From: Clostridium fermenticellae
GTDB lineage: Bacteria; Bacillota; Clostridia; Clostridiales; Clostridiaceae
Direction of reading: 5' to 3'
Assembly: GCF_003600355.1 (NCBI RefSeq)
Contig: NZ_CP032416.1
Coordinates: forward strand, 1,198,183-1,262,182
DNA: 64,000 bases
Both the position numbers and the translations under genes were made by a program. Under the pieces are notes generated by a model. The model did no database searches and was not told the DNA's origin. It saw nothing but the letters and a program-made list of their open reading frames with translations. Positions 39,014 to 47,773 of this stretch are shown in pieces; the first letter of the stretch is position 1; each line of letters opens with the position of its first letter.

Positions 39014-39366
39014 TAGTATTGATATTAATTTCAGTTTTATTAGGTGCTGTAGGACAGGTACTTGTAAAGTACGGAATAACAGGAGTTCAATTGGATTTAA
39101 CATTTAGGCACCTTATACCTAGTATAATTAGCATAATTAAAAATTTACCAGTTATGTGTGGAATAATATCCTATGGGGTGAGTTTTTTACTGTGGATAAA
39201 AGTTTTGAGTAAGGTAGAGTTGAGTTATGCATACCCTATGGTGAGTATGGGTTATATTTTGGTTATGATTTTTTCCTATTTTTTATTTAAGGAAAATATT
39301 TCGATTTTAAGGATTATTGGTGTTGCATTTATTATAATAGGTGTTGTACTGGTAGCAAGGAGCTAA
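39010..39366 (+). CDS. Small four-helix EamA/SMR-type membrane protein, ArnE-like flippase candidate
   Basis: The 118-residue protein has four hydrophobic helices, as in small multidrug resistance and ArnE/ArnF proteins. The first helix reads LLGAVGQVLVKYGI. It has Gln where EmrE-type drug exporters have their essential Glu14, and resembles the AGQ-x2-Q/K pattern of ArnE. WIKVLSKVELSYAYPMVSMGYI and the IIGVAFIIIGVVL end are also family-like. Start ATG 39010 follows AAGGAG and overlaps the glycosyltransferase gene. In this context flipping of a polyprenyl-phosphate sugar is the best guess. Confidence 0.72.
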   Translation: MIVLILISVLLGAVGQVLVKYGITGVQLDLTFRHLIPSIISIIKNLPVMCGIISYGVSFLLWIKVLSKVELSYAYPMVSMGYILVMIFSYFLFKENISILRIIGVAFIIIGVVLVARS

Positions 39367-39419
39367 GTTAACTGGAAAATTATTTAATATATAATTATTA
39401 TAGAAATGGGGGAATGAAA

Positions 39420-40613
39420 ATGACTTTGTCAAAAAAGGCGCAGCAGATCCAACCATCTATAACTTTAGCGATAACTGCTAAGGCAAAAGAGATGAGATCA
39501 AATGGAATAGATGTAGTTGGTTTTGGAGCCGGAGAACCAGATTTTAATACACCTAAAAATATACAAGATGCTGCTATAGAAGCTATAAAAAAAGGATATA
39601 CTAAGTATACTCCAGCTTCAGGAATAGTAGAATTAAAAAAGGCAATTGTTAATAAATTTTATAAGGATAATAATTTGAAGTATAATACAAATCAGATAAT
39701 TGTTTCAACGGGGGCAAAGCAATGCCTGGCTAATACATTTTCCGCAGTTTTAAATCCGGGAGATGAAGTAATAATCCCCATACCATATTGGGTTAGTTAT
39801 CCGGAGCTTGTTAAATTGGCTGACGGAATTCCAGTATTCGTTAAAACTGATGAAAAGAATGGGTTTAAATATACAATAGAGAGTCTTAATAAAGCACTAA
39901 CTGAGAAGACCAAGATGATTCTCGTAAACAGTCCCAATAATCCAACAGGAACCGTCTATACCAAAGAGGAATTGAGAGAAATTGCGGAATTTGCTGAGAA
40001 ACATGATTTGTTTATTTTATCAGATGAAATATATGAAAAATTAATATATGGAGAGAGTAAGCATATAAGCATAGCAAGTCTTTCAGATGATGCTTATAGT
40101 AGAACTATTGTCATAAATGGTGTTTCAAAAACTTATGCAATGACAGGATGGAGAATTGGATATGCTGCCGCAAGTGAAAAAATAATAAAACTTATGTCTA
40201 ACATACAGAGTCATACCACATCAAATCCAAATTCAATAGCTCAGTATGCTTCATTGGAAGCATTAAATTCTGATCCTTCTGATATAGATAACATGATAAA
40301 AGAATTCAAAAGAAGAAGAGATTTTATGATAGGAAGAGTAAATTCGATAGATAATATATCTTGCAGAAAACCTGAAGGCGCATTTTATGTAATGATGAAC
40401 ATATCAGGATTGTTTGGTAAAAAATCTGATGAAATTGAAATAAAGGATTCTCTTAGTTTTTCACAAATGCTTTTGGAAAAACAAAAAGTTGCAGTAGTAC
40501 CTGGTGCAGGGTTTGGTGTTGATAATTACGTTAGGCTCTCATATGCTACTTCTATGGAGAATATTCAGGAAGGGCTTAATAGAATAGATCAATTTGTAAA
40601 ATCCTTGAATTAA
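39420..40613 (+). CDS. Pyridoxal-phosphate aminotransferase (AspB/aspartate aminotransferase type)
   Basis: The 397-residue class I/II aminotransferase likely makes aspartate or a related amino acid. Motifs are GFGAGEPDFNTP, the NNPTG-type SPNNPTGTVY, DEIYEKLIYG, and the PLP lysine in SKTYAMTGWRIGYAA. The C-terminal arginine region is KVAVVPGAGFG...RLSYA. Start ATG 39420 lies seven bases after GGGGG; ATG 39414 is too close to it. Exact substrate cannot be assigned from sequence. Confidence 0.92.
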   Translation: MTLSKKAQQIQPSITLAITAKAKEMRSNGIDVVGFGAGEPDFNTPKNIQDAAIEAIKKGYTKYTPASGIVELKKAIVNKFYKDNNLKYNTNQIIVSTGAKQCLANTFSAVLNPGDEVIIPIPYWVSYPELVKLADGIPVFVKTDEKNGFKYTIESLNKALTEKTKMILVNSPNNPTGTVYTKEELREIAEFAEKHDLFILSDEIYEKLIYGESKHISIASLSDDAYSRTIVINGVSKTYAMTGWRIGYAAASEKIIKLMSNIQSHTTSNPNSIAQYASLEALNSDPSDIDNMIKEFKRRRDFMIGRVNSIDNISCRKPEGAFYVMMNISGLFGKKSDEIEIKDSLSFSQMLLEKQKVAVVPGAGFGVDNYVRLSYATSMENIQEGLNRIDQFVKSLN

Positions 40614-40658
40614 GAATGATAATTTATAGTTATCATGTCGAATTTTAAGTAATAAGTA

Positions 40659-40688
40659 TTGTTAAATATGCAATGAAAATGTTATAAT
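40659..40688 (+). promoter_or_regulatory. Promoter of the HPr gene
   Basis: TTGTTA (40659-40664) is followed after 18 bases by a perfect TATAAT (40683-40688), about 40 bases before the start codon. Confidence 0.6.
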
Positions 40689-40728
40689 TAAATACGATTT
40701 TAAGAATAGTATATAGGGGTGAACGAAA

Positions 40729-40989
40729 ATGGTATCAAAAGAAGTTATAGTTAAGAGTTCAACGGGGTTACATGCACGTCCGGCAACATTATTAGTAAAA
40801 AAAGCATCTTCTTTTAAATCAGATATAAGTATAGAATTTGATGAAAAGAAGGCTAATGTAAAAAGTCTTATAGGAGTATTATCATTAGGAGTTACTAAAA
40901 ATGCTCAAATAAAGATTTCAGCTTCAGGTGATGATGAATCATTAGCATTAGAAGAAATTGTTAAATTATTGGATTCTCTTGAAGAATAA
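40729..40989 (+). CDS. Phosphocarrier protein HPr
   Basis: HPr relays phosphate from enzyme I to sugar permeases and, when phosphorylated on Ser46, acts in carbon catabolite control. The 86-residue protein has the active histidine in GLHARPA (H15) and a serine in the regulatory-site region KANVKSLIGVLSLG. The presence of H15 argues against Crh, which lacks it. It is a stand-alone gene with its own promoter and a strong terminator. Other HPr paralogs may exist in the genome. Confidence 0.9.
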   Translation: MVSKEVIVKSSTGLHARPATLLVKKASSFKSDISIEFDEKKANVKSLIGVLSLGVTKNAQIKISASGDDESLALEEIVKLLDSLEE

Positions 40990-40997
40990 TTAGAGGT

Positions 40998-41034
40998 TAT
41001 AAATAAAAGGTTTATAATTAAACCTTTTATTTAT
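40998..41034. terminator. Terminator after the HPr gene
   Basis: TATAAATAAAAGGTTT pairs perfectly with AAACCTTTTATTTATA around TAATT. Symmetric, so it may also serve the convergent DUF378 gene. Confidence 0.88.
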
Positions 41035-41042
41035 AACTGTTT

Positions 41043-41261
41043 TTATTCTTTAAAACTTTTTCTCATTTTGAATAAAAACAGTACCATATCTATTCCTGAT
41101 ATTCCTATTAATATGTAAACAATTCTCCCGATTAAATTTACAGGTTCACTAAATACAAGTCCTACTATATTGAGGTTAAATAATCCTATTAATCCCCAAT
41201 TAATAGCCCCTATAATTATGAAGATAAATGAAAGCTTGTCTAAAACATTTAGTTTATACAT
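41043..41261 (-). CDS. DUF378 family small membrane protein
   Basis: The 72-residue protein has two hydrophobic helices and the DUF378 pattern: IGAINWGLIGLFNLNIV in the first half and IGRIVYILIGISGIDMV in the second. It ends with a basic tail. AAAGGAGG precedes ATG 41261 on the minus strand. The family has no known function. It is convergent with the HPr gene and divergent from purB. Confidence 0.85.
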   Translation of the reverse strand: MYKLNVLDKLSFIFIIIGAINWGLIGLFNLNIVGLVFSEPVNLIGRIVYILIGISGIDMVLFLFKMRKSFKE

Positions 41262-41449
41262 AAAATATATACCTCCTTTTATTCTATAACTATAATCTTG
41301 TTTAATAAATTATATTAATTTTGATAAAAAATAGAACGATGGATATATTTATACGAACAAATATATATTATTAAGGATTATTATATGTTATAATATGAAT
41401 GAAAAATATATTAATAGAAACTATATACGTATGGAGGTCTTTTGTAAAA

Positions 41450-42886
41450 ATGAAAAAAAGAGATGTTTATAATACACCACTTAATAGTAGATATGCTTCT
41501 AAGGATATGAGTTACTTATTTTCTGATGAAATGAAATTTAAAACCTGGAGAAAACTTTGGGTTGCTTTAGCAGAATGTGAAAAGCGACTTGGTTTAAATA
41601 TAACGGATGAGCAAATTTGTGAACTTAAATCTAATATTGAAAATATAAATTATGAAGTTGCAGAAGAGAGGGAAAAAGAAGTCCGTCATGATGTTATGAG
41701 TCATGTATATGCGTACGGTGTTCAATGCCCGGAAGCAAAGGGAATAATACATCTTGGTGCTACTAGTTGTTATGTAGGTGATAATACAGACCTAATTATA
41801 ATGAGAGATGCCCTTCTTATAATTAAGAAAAAGATATTAAATGTTATAAACTCGCTTACGAAATTTGCATTAAAATATAAAGAATTGCCAACCCTTGGAT
41901 TTACGCATTTACAGCCTGCTCAACTTACGACAGTGGGTAAAAGGGCTTGTATTTGGATTCAAGACTTATATATTGATCTTGAAAATTTAGAATTTGTTAT
42001 AGATCATATGAGATTTAGGGGAGTTAAGGGTACAACAGGAACTCAAGCTAGTTTTATGGAATTATTTGATGGAGATGAAGAAAAAGTTAAAGCTCTTGAT
42101 AAAATGGTTTCTGAAAAGATGAAATTCAACAGTGAATTTATGATTACAGGTCAAACTTATACAAGGAAGGTTGATTCTATAATATTAAATACACTTTCAG
42201 AGGTGGCACAGAGTGCATATAAATTTAGTAATGACCTTAGGCTCCTCCAAAATATGAAGGAAATGGAGGAGCCATTCGAGAAGAATCAGATTGGATCATC
42301 TGCAATGGCATACAAGAGAAATCCTATGAGATCAGAAAGGATAAGTGCGTTATCTAGATATGTAATTATAAATTCTTTAAACCCGGCCATAACAGCATCT
42401 ACTCAATGGTTTGAAAGAACTCTTGATGATTCTGCAAATAAAAGAATATCAGTAGCAGAAGCATTTTTGGCACTTGATGGAGTTCTAAATTTATATATGA
42501 ATATATCATCAAATATGGTTGTATATCCTAAAGTTATAGAGACCCATGTTAAGAAAGAACTGCCATTCATGGCTACAGAAAATATAATAATGGAAGCTGT
42601 TAAAAAGGGTGGAGATAGACAGGAATTACATGAAAGGATCAGACAGCATTCTATGAAAGCAGCAAAAATGGTAAAAGAAGAAGGAAAGGAAAATGACTTA
42701 ATATCAAGAATAATATCTGATAAATTTTTTAATATGACAGAGAATGAAATAGTATCTCTAATAGATCCTAAAAAGTTTATAGGAAGAGCACCTGGCCAAG
42801 TTATAGATTTTATTAATAAACAAATAAAACCCTTGCTTGATGAAAATAAGAATTTACTTGGAGAAAAGGCGGAGATTACAGTCTAA
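41450..42886 (+). CDS. purB: Adenylosuccinate lyase
   Basis: PurB cleaves SAICAR and adenylosuccinate in purine synthesis. The 478-residue protein starts at ATG 41450, after TGGAGGT; the frame from 41399 is longer without a site. Fumarase-superfamily motifs include [38 protein letters not shown], and the mobile signature loop [18 protein letters not shown]. Length fits the long clostridial/animal-like PurB type. No other purine genes adjoin. A possible PurR-like site (ACGAACAAAT, 41352-41361) lies upstream. Confidence 0.96.
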   Translation: MKKRDVYNTPLNSRYASKDMSYLFSDEMKFKTWRKLWVALAECEKRLGLNITDEQICELKSNIENINYEVAEEREKEVRHDVMSHVYAYGVQCPEAKGIIHLGATSCYVGDNTDLIIMRDALLIIKKKILNVINSLTKFALKYKELPTLGFTHLQPAQLTTVGKRACIWIQDLYIDLENLEFVIDHMRFRGVKGTTGTQASFMELFDGDEEKVKALDKMVSEKMKFNSEFMITGQTYTRKVDSIILNTLSEVAQSAYKFSNDLRLLQNMKEMEEPFEKNQIGSSAMAYKRNPMRSERISALSRYVIINSLNPAITASTQWFERTLDDSANKRISVAEAFLALDGVLNLYMNISSNMVVYPKVIETHVKKELPFMATENIIMEAVKKGGDRQELHERIRQHSMKAAKMVKEEGKENDLISRIISDKFFNMTENEIVSLIDPKKFIGRAPGQVIDFINKQIKPLLDENKNLLGEKAEITV

Positions 42887-43057
42887 AATATTTATTAGTC
42901 AAAATTAATTTGATCTTCATATATTAATATAAATAGATTTATAATATTAATTTTATAAATCTAAAAGTTAAGATAACGTAAAGTATGGCATAATGTAATA
43001 AGGAATTTAATATTTTATAATAATATTATGTTATTATAATTATGAGGTGATAAAACT

Positions 43058-43306
43058 GTGAGTGTACAGATATATCAAAATCCAGAATTTAAGATATATA
43101 AAGCTGGAGGTGATTATATTATTCACAACACACATAAAAAATTTAAGGAGGGTCATACGCACGTAAAGAAATATGATATATGTATGGTTATGATTAAATT
43201 AATAAGGAGAAAACAAATTCCGAAGAGTAAGAGTAAATATTTTAGGGAAAGCCTCATAAGACTAAGTGATGACAGAAATTATATAGATAAGATATCAAAT
43301 ATTTAA
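43058..43306 (+). CDS. Small conserved-looking protein of unknown function
   Basis: I do not recognise a characterised family. The 82-residue protein is basic and soluble, opening with SVQIYQNPEFKIYKAGGDYI and containing IHNTHKKFKEGHTHVKKYD, which is His/Lys rich. No membrane segment, signal peptide or cysteine pair is visible apart from one Cys. GTG 43058 after GAGGTG is a good start. It is a single gene followed by a perfect palindromic terminator, and codon use matches the neighbours, which supports a real gene. Confidence 0.75.
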   Translation: MSVQIYQNPEFKIYKAGGDYIIHNTHKKFKEGHTHVKKYDICMVMIKLIRRKQIPKSKSKYFRESLIRLSDDRNYIDKISNI

Positions 43307-43331
43307 TATTATAAAATTATTTCTATTTGTA

Positions 43332-43361
43332 GCGAACTGCAATATTGCAGTTCGCATTTTT
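43332..43361 (+). terminator. Perfect palindromic terminator
   Basis: GCGAACTGCAATATTGCAGTTCGC, a 24-base uninterrupted palindrome (43332-43355), is followed by ATTTTTAT. Confidence 0.88.
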
Positions 43362-43504
43362 ATGTATTAATATAAATATACTATTTAAAATATAATAATG
43401 AAGAATTTCTTTTAAAATTGCAAAATAAAATTTAAAATAGGAATGAAATTATTTATTACAAGTTAAAAAATGTTTTAAGTTATTTAATTCAAGAGGAGAT
43501 GATA

Positions 43505-43921
43505 ATGATAGATAATCAAAATAAAAATGTATTAATTCAGATATTTGGAGAGAAAAGCAAAAAAATAGATTTAAATTCTGGTGGATGTGGAGGATATAAA
43601 AGTAGTAGATGTAGTTCGTGTGAAAATGATAACTGTTGTGGATGCCGCGGCAGAAATGATTTAAAATCTATTAATACTATTGCAGATATGTATGGTGCTC
43701 TTGAGACCTTTATACGAAAAAGTGATGTATGTAACAATGTAAAATTAGAATTTATAGATATAAGTAAATGTAATAATTTTGGCCATACATATCCTAGAAT
43801 AAAAGAATTGATTGATAAGGGATATGAGGATCCTTTTACAGTTATAGATGGTGTAATAAGATACTATGGTAGTATATCGAATATTCTGATATATAAAGAT
43901 ATCTTAGAATTGATTGAGTAG
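43505..43921 (+). CDS. Cysteine-rich thioredoxin-fold-like protein, YuzD-like
   Basis: The 138-residue protein has two parts. An N-terminal strand (VLIQIFGEKSKKI) runs into a cysteine/glycine cluster with seven Cys in about 25 residues (GGCGG, CSSC, CCGC, residues about 28-50). The rest has VKLEFIDISKCN, then FTVIDGVIRYYGSIS near the C-terminus, which resembles the FIDI / VVIDGEIVGEGN layout of YuzD (DUF1462) thioredoxin-like proteins. Metal binding or redox function is plausible but inferred. ATG 43505 follows GAGGAG at six bases. Confidence 0.6.
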   Translation: MIDNQNKNVLIQIFGEKSKKIDLNSGGCGGYKSSRCSSCENDNCCGCRGRNDLKSINTIADMYGALETFIRKSDVCNNVKLEFIDISKCNNFGHTYPRIKELIDKGYEDPFTVIDGVIRYYGSISNILIYKDILELIE

Positions 43922-43939
43922 AGAATAATATTTAAAATT

Positions 43940-43980
43940 AAAGAACTCAATGTTTAAGGGAGTTAAACATTGAGTTCTTT
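43940..43980 (+). terminator. 18-bp perfect hairpin after the Cys-rich gene
   Basis: AAAGAACTCAATGTTTAA (43940-43957) pairs perfectly with TTAAACATTGAGTTCTTT (43963-43980) around loop GGGAG. There is no long T tract beyond the arm, but position and strength suggest a terminator. Confidence 0.75.
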
Positions 43981-44563
43981 AATTGAATCTTAAAACTTTT
44001 AATAAAATGAGAGAAAGTATTATAAAATTTTAAGAAAGAGTTAATTTATACTTATCAATCTTTTAACAAATTTAAAGACTGATATAGCCTGAATAATATT
44101 GAAATATCACAATAACTGTAAACAATCATACAATTATTGTAAAAATTAAAATATGTTATTTGTAATAAACTTCAAAAAGTAGCTATTGATGATATATTAT
44201 ATTAAATTATTTCAAATGTCAACAGAACATAAAAAATTCATAATTTTCATAATAATAACTATAAAATATATATTTTCAATATATTTAGAATAAAAATAAT
44301 TATTTAAACTTAAATGATTATAATAATATATGAATATGAAATAAATTATTTATTCACACATAGTTTTATATAGTATTTTAAAGATATTTGTAGTAAAGGT
44401 TATATTTATAACAAGTTATTTTAGTAATTAAGTAAATAGAAAATTATAATAAAAAATATATTTATATATTGCAATTTCTTATGGAAGCTGTTACAATAAT
44501 TATATTAATTTATCACTTTATCGTAGTAAATTAATAACGCAATAAAATGGGGAAGTGAGATTG
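43981..44563. other. AT-rich gene-free leader upstream of the his operon
   Basis: About 580 bases hold no credible ORF. I see no T-box (no TGGNACC-type sequence) and no leader peptide rich in His codons. Near the 3' end ATTAATTTA (44504-44512) pairs perfectly with TAAATTAAT (44527-44535), just before the hisZ ribosome binding site. A CodY-like half-fitting sequence, AATTTTCATAATAAT near 44241, has three mismatches to the 15-base consensus. The rest is featureless. Confidence 0.5.
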
Positions 44564-45742
44564 ATGAGTAATTTGAGAAAATATATACCGGAAGGGACAA
44601 AGGATATTTTATTTGATGAATACAGTAAAAGAATGTATGTAGAAAACATATTAAGGAAGACTTACATGGAGAATGGATTTATAGAAGTTAAATCCCCTAC
44701 ACTAGAATTTTATGATGTATTTAATATAGAAAATACAACATTGCCTCAGGAAAAAATGTATAAATTGTTTGATAATCAAGGAAGAATATTGGTGCTTAAA
44801 CCTGATATGACAATACCGATAGCACGGATAGCAGCAACTAAACTTAAAGAAGCACCTCATCCGCTTAAATTATGTTATACCTCAACTATATATAGGGTTA
44901 ATGAAAGTTTATATGGAAAAAATAATGAAATAATACAATCTGGAATTGAGATAATAGGAATTAGTAATTTAAATGCGGATGCTCAGGCTATAGTGAATGG
45001 AATTAGATCTCTTATAAATTGTGGACTCACAGATTTCAAAATAGAACTAGGTCATGCTGAATTTTTTAAAGCATTGATTGAAAAGACAAATCTTAATGAC
45101 GAAAAAAGAGAAAAACTTAGAAAATGTATTGAGAGTAAAAGCTTTACGGCTCTATCAGAATTGATGAAAAGTGAAAGAGGTAATATTGACAATAGAATAT
45201 TGCATGTATTAAATGAAATGCCAGGATTATTTGGGGGTATAGAAATACTTGACAGGGCCGAAAAAATCATATCGGATAATGTAAGGGCGCAAAATGCGTT
45301 AGAAAGTATAAGAAAGGTATATACAATAATAAAAAGCATAGGCCTTGATTCTTATTTGTCGATAGATCTTGGAATGGTTCAGGATCTTAATTATTATACG
45401 GGTATAATTTTCAGGGGATATACACATGGAGTTGGTGGAAATATATTAACCGGGGGAAGATATGACAAGCTAATAGCTCAATTTGGTGATGATCAGCCTG
45501 CGACTGGTTTTGCAATAGATGTCGATAGTATAATAGCTGCACTTGGAGATGATTGTCGTATGTGTGAGAATGAGAAACCTAAAGTTCTTATATGTTATGA
45601 TGATAGTTTATTTGAAGAAGCATATAAAAAGGCATTAGAGCTTAGAATCAAAGGAATGATAGCTGAAATAAGTCCTTTTGACAGTAAAGATGATGCTGTA
45701 GATTATGCTGGTAGAAAGAATATGAGAATTATAAATTTATAA
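44564..45742 (+). CDS. hisZ: ATP phosphoribosyltransferase regulatory subunit HisZ
   Basis: HisZ is a class II histidyl-tRNA-synthetase-like protein that partners the short HisG and gives it histidine feedback control. The 392-residue protein shows YIPEGTKDILFDEY, LKPDMTIPIARIAATK, IIQSGIEIIG and GYTHGVGGNILTGGRYDKL. A true HisRS would carry more of the anticodon-binding end. Start ATG 44564 follows GGGGAAGTGAG; an in-frame GTG at 44555 overlaps that site. It is the first gene of the operon and lies directly before hisG. Confidence 0.95.
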   Translation: MSNLRKYIPEGTKDILFDEYSKRMYVENILRKTYMENGFIEVKSPTLEFYDVFNIENTTLPQEKMYKLFDNQGRILVLKPDMTIPIARIAATKLKEAPHPLKLCYTSTIYRVNESLYGKNNEIIQSGIEIIGISNLNADAQAIVNGIRSLINCGLTDFKIELGHAEFFKALIEKTNLNDEKREKLRKCIESKSFTALSELMKSERGNIDNRILHVLNEMPGLFGGIEILDRAEKIISDNVRAQNALESIRKVYTIIKSIGLDSYLSIDLGMVQDLNYYTGIIFRGYTHGVGGNILTGGRYDKLIAQFGDDQPATGFAIDVDSIIAALGDDCRMCENEKPKVLICYDDSLFEEAYKKALELRIKGMIAEISPFDSKDDAVDYAGRKNMRIINL

Positions 45743-45767
45743 ATAAATGTCAGGAGAAATTTTTATT

Positions 45768-46430
45768 ATGGATAATTCTAAAACTGTCAAGATAGCTTTG
45801 ACAAAAGGAAGGATTGAAAAAGAAGCTGTTAAACTGCTTCAATCCTGTGGAATAGATTGTAGACAGATTATAAATAAGGGTAGAAAGCTTATATTTGAAG
45901 ATAATGATCATAATATAGAGTTTGTACTTGTTAAAGCACCTGATGTACTCACATATGTTGAATATGGTGTTGTTGATATTGGTATAGTTGGAAAAGATAC
46001 GTTGCTTGAGCAGAGTAGAGAATTTTATGAGGTACTGGATCTAAAATTTGGAGCATGCAAATTTGTTGTTGCGGGGCCTAAAGACAAGAATAAATTTTAT
46101 CACGGGTATAATAGAAAAAAAATAGCTACTAAATATCCTAATGTTGCGAGGGAGTATTTTAGAAAGCTTGGCACAGATGTTGAAATTATAAAGATAGAAG
46201 GGTCTGTTGAATTGGCACCTATATTAGGTTTATCAGATGCAATAGTAGATATAGTTGAAACAGGGAATACACTTAAAGAGAATGGCCTTTTAGTGTATGA
46301 AAATATATGTGATATAAGTGCACGAATGGTTGTTAATGTGGCAAGTATGAAGATGAAAAAGGGAGAGATAGAAAAAATAATAAATTATATAAAAAAGCAA
46401 GTTGAATTGAGAGAAAAATTATCTATTTAA
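45768..46430 (+). CDS. hisG: ATP phosphoribosyltransferase, short form
   Basis: HisG condenses ATP and PRPP, the first step of histidine synthesis. The 220-residue protein is the short form, which lacks the C-terminal regulatory domain and therefore needs HisZ. Motifs are [37 protein letters not shown] and the PRPP-binding [19 protein letters not shown]-like stretch ([13 protein letters not shown]). ATG 45768 follows AGGAG. Confidence 0.97.
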   Translation: MDNSKTVKIALTKGRIEKEAVKLLQSCGIDCRQIINKGRKLIFEDNDHNIEFVLVKAPDVLTYVEYGVVDIGIVGKDTLLEQSREFYEVLDLKFGACKFVVAGPKDKNKFYHGYNRKKIATKYPNVAREYFRKLGTDVEIIKIEGSVELAPILGLSDAIVDIVETGNTLKENGLLVYENICDISARMVVNVASMKMKKGEIEKIINYIKKQVELREKLSI

Positions 46431-46446
46431 ACTGGAGGTGTATTTT

Positions 46447-47751
46447 GTGAAGGAAGAAATTATAAATACCATATATAGTAAAACAAAAACTGCAGAGGAC
46501 TATTTAAAAAGTTTTAGAGATAGAGGAAAGGTTATGCAAGATGAAGTTTGCAAATCAGTAGATAAAATATTAAGTGATATAAAAAATTATGGTGATGATG
46601 CTTTAATAAAATATACGAATAAATTTGATAGTCAAAATATAAGTAAGGAAAATATATGTGTAAGTAGAGAAGAGATAGAGAATGCCTATAAGACTGTAGA
46701 TAAGAAATTTTTAGATGTATTGAGGCGTGCTGCTGAAAATATAATGTTCTTTCATGAAAAGCAAAAAAGGAATTCATGGATTGTTACAAAAGAGAATGGA
46801 GTTATACTTGGACAAAAAGTTATGGCACTTGAGAGAGTAGGAGTATATGTACCGGGTGGTACAGCTGCATATCCTTCATCAGTTTTAATGAATGTAATAC
46901 CAGCAAAAATAGCAGGGGTTAAAGATATAGTAATGGTGACACCTCCATTAAAAGACGGAAGTATAAATTCAAACATACTTGTGGCAGCTGATATAGCTGG
47001 AGTTAGCAAGATATATAAGATTGGAGGTGCACAAGCAGTTGGTGCACTCGCATTTGGAACGGATATTATTGATAAGGTGGATAAGGTAGTTGGACCTGGA
47101 AATGTTTTTGTTGCTGAAGCTAAAAAGAGTGTATTTGGATATGTTGGTATAGATATGATTGCAGGGCCAAGTGAGATATTGATATTAGCCGACGGGAGTG
47201 CAAATCCAAAGTATATAGCTGCTGACTTGATGTCACAAGCAGAACACGATAAACTGGCATCAGCAATTTTAATAACCGATTCAGAAGAATTGTCAGAGAA
47301 AGTTACGATTGAATTACAAAGACAGGTTAAAACTTTAAGTAGAAAGAATATAATTCTAGAATCACTTAAAAATTATGGATTAATTATAGTTACAGATAAT
47401 ATTGAAAACGGAATTAGATTAAGTAACATCATAGCTCCTGAACATTTAGAACTGTGTGTAAGAGAACCGTTTTCCATTCTTGAGAGCATAAAAAATGCAG
47501 GATCAATATTTATGGGAAATTTTGCTCCGGAACCTCTTGGTGACTATATAGCAGGACCTAATCACGTTCTTCCAACAAGCGGGACAGCGAGATTTTTCTC
47601 GCCTTTATCTGTAGATGATTTTATAAAAAAATCAAGTTTCACATATTATACGAGGAAAAGTTTCAGTAAAGTAGGAAACGATATTATTAAATTTGCCGAT
47701 ATAGAAGGACTTACAGCACATGCAAATTCGGTAAAGGTTAGACTAAAGTAA
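46447..47751 (+). CDS. hisD: Histidinol dehydrogenase
   Basis: HisD oxidises L-histidinol to histidine in two NAD-dependent, zinc-assisted steps. The 434-residue protein carries the signature region IDMIAGPSEILILAD, with MSQAEHDKLASAI and AGPNHVLPTSGTARF supplying zinc-binding and catalytic Gln/His residues. Start GTG 46447 follows GGAGGTG. Confidence 0.98.
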   Translation: MKEEIINTIYSKTKTAEDYLKSFRDRGKVMQDEVCKSVDKILSDIKNYGDDALIKYTNKFDSQNISKENICVSREEIENAYKTVDKKFLDVLRRAAENIMFFHEKQKRNSWIVTKENGVILGQKVMALERVGVYVPGGTAAYPSSVLMNVIPAKIAGVKDIVMVTPPLKDGSINSNILVAADIAGVSKIYKIGGAQAVGALAFGTDIIDKVDKVVGPGNVFVAEAKKSVFGYVGIDMIAGPSEILILADGSANPKYIAADLMSQAEHDKLASAILITDSEELSEKVTIELQRQVKTLSRKNIILESLKNYGLIIVTDNIENGIRLSNIIAPEHLELCVREPFSILESIKNAGSIFMGNFAPEPLGDYIAGPNHVLPTSGTARFFSPLSVDDFIKKSSFTYYTRKSFSKVGNDIIKFADIEGLTAHANSVKVRLK

Positions 47752-47773
47752 ATATTATTAGGGGAGTGTTAAA

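Noticed and set aside
40729-40989. Crh rather than HPr
   Set aside because: The active-site histidine (GLHARPA) is present, which Crh lacks.
43940-43980. Riboswitch aptamer or attenuator for the his operon
   Set aside because: A simple perfect hairpin next to the preceding gene's stop, more than 580 bases from hisZ; a terminator explains it.
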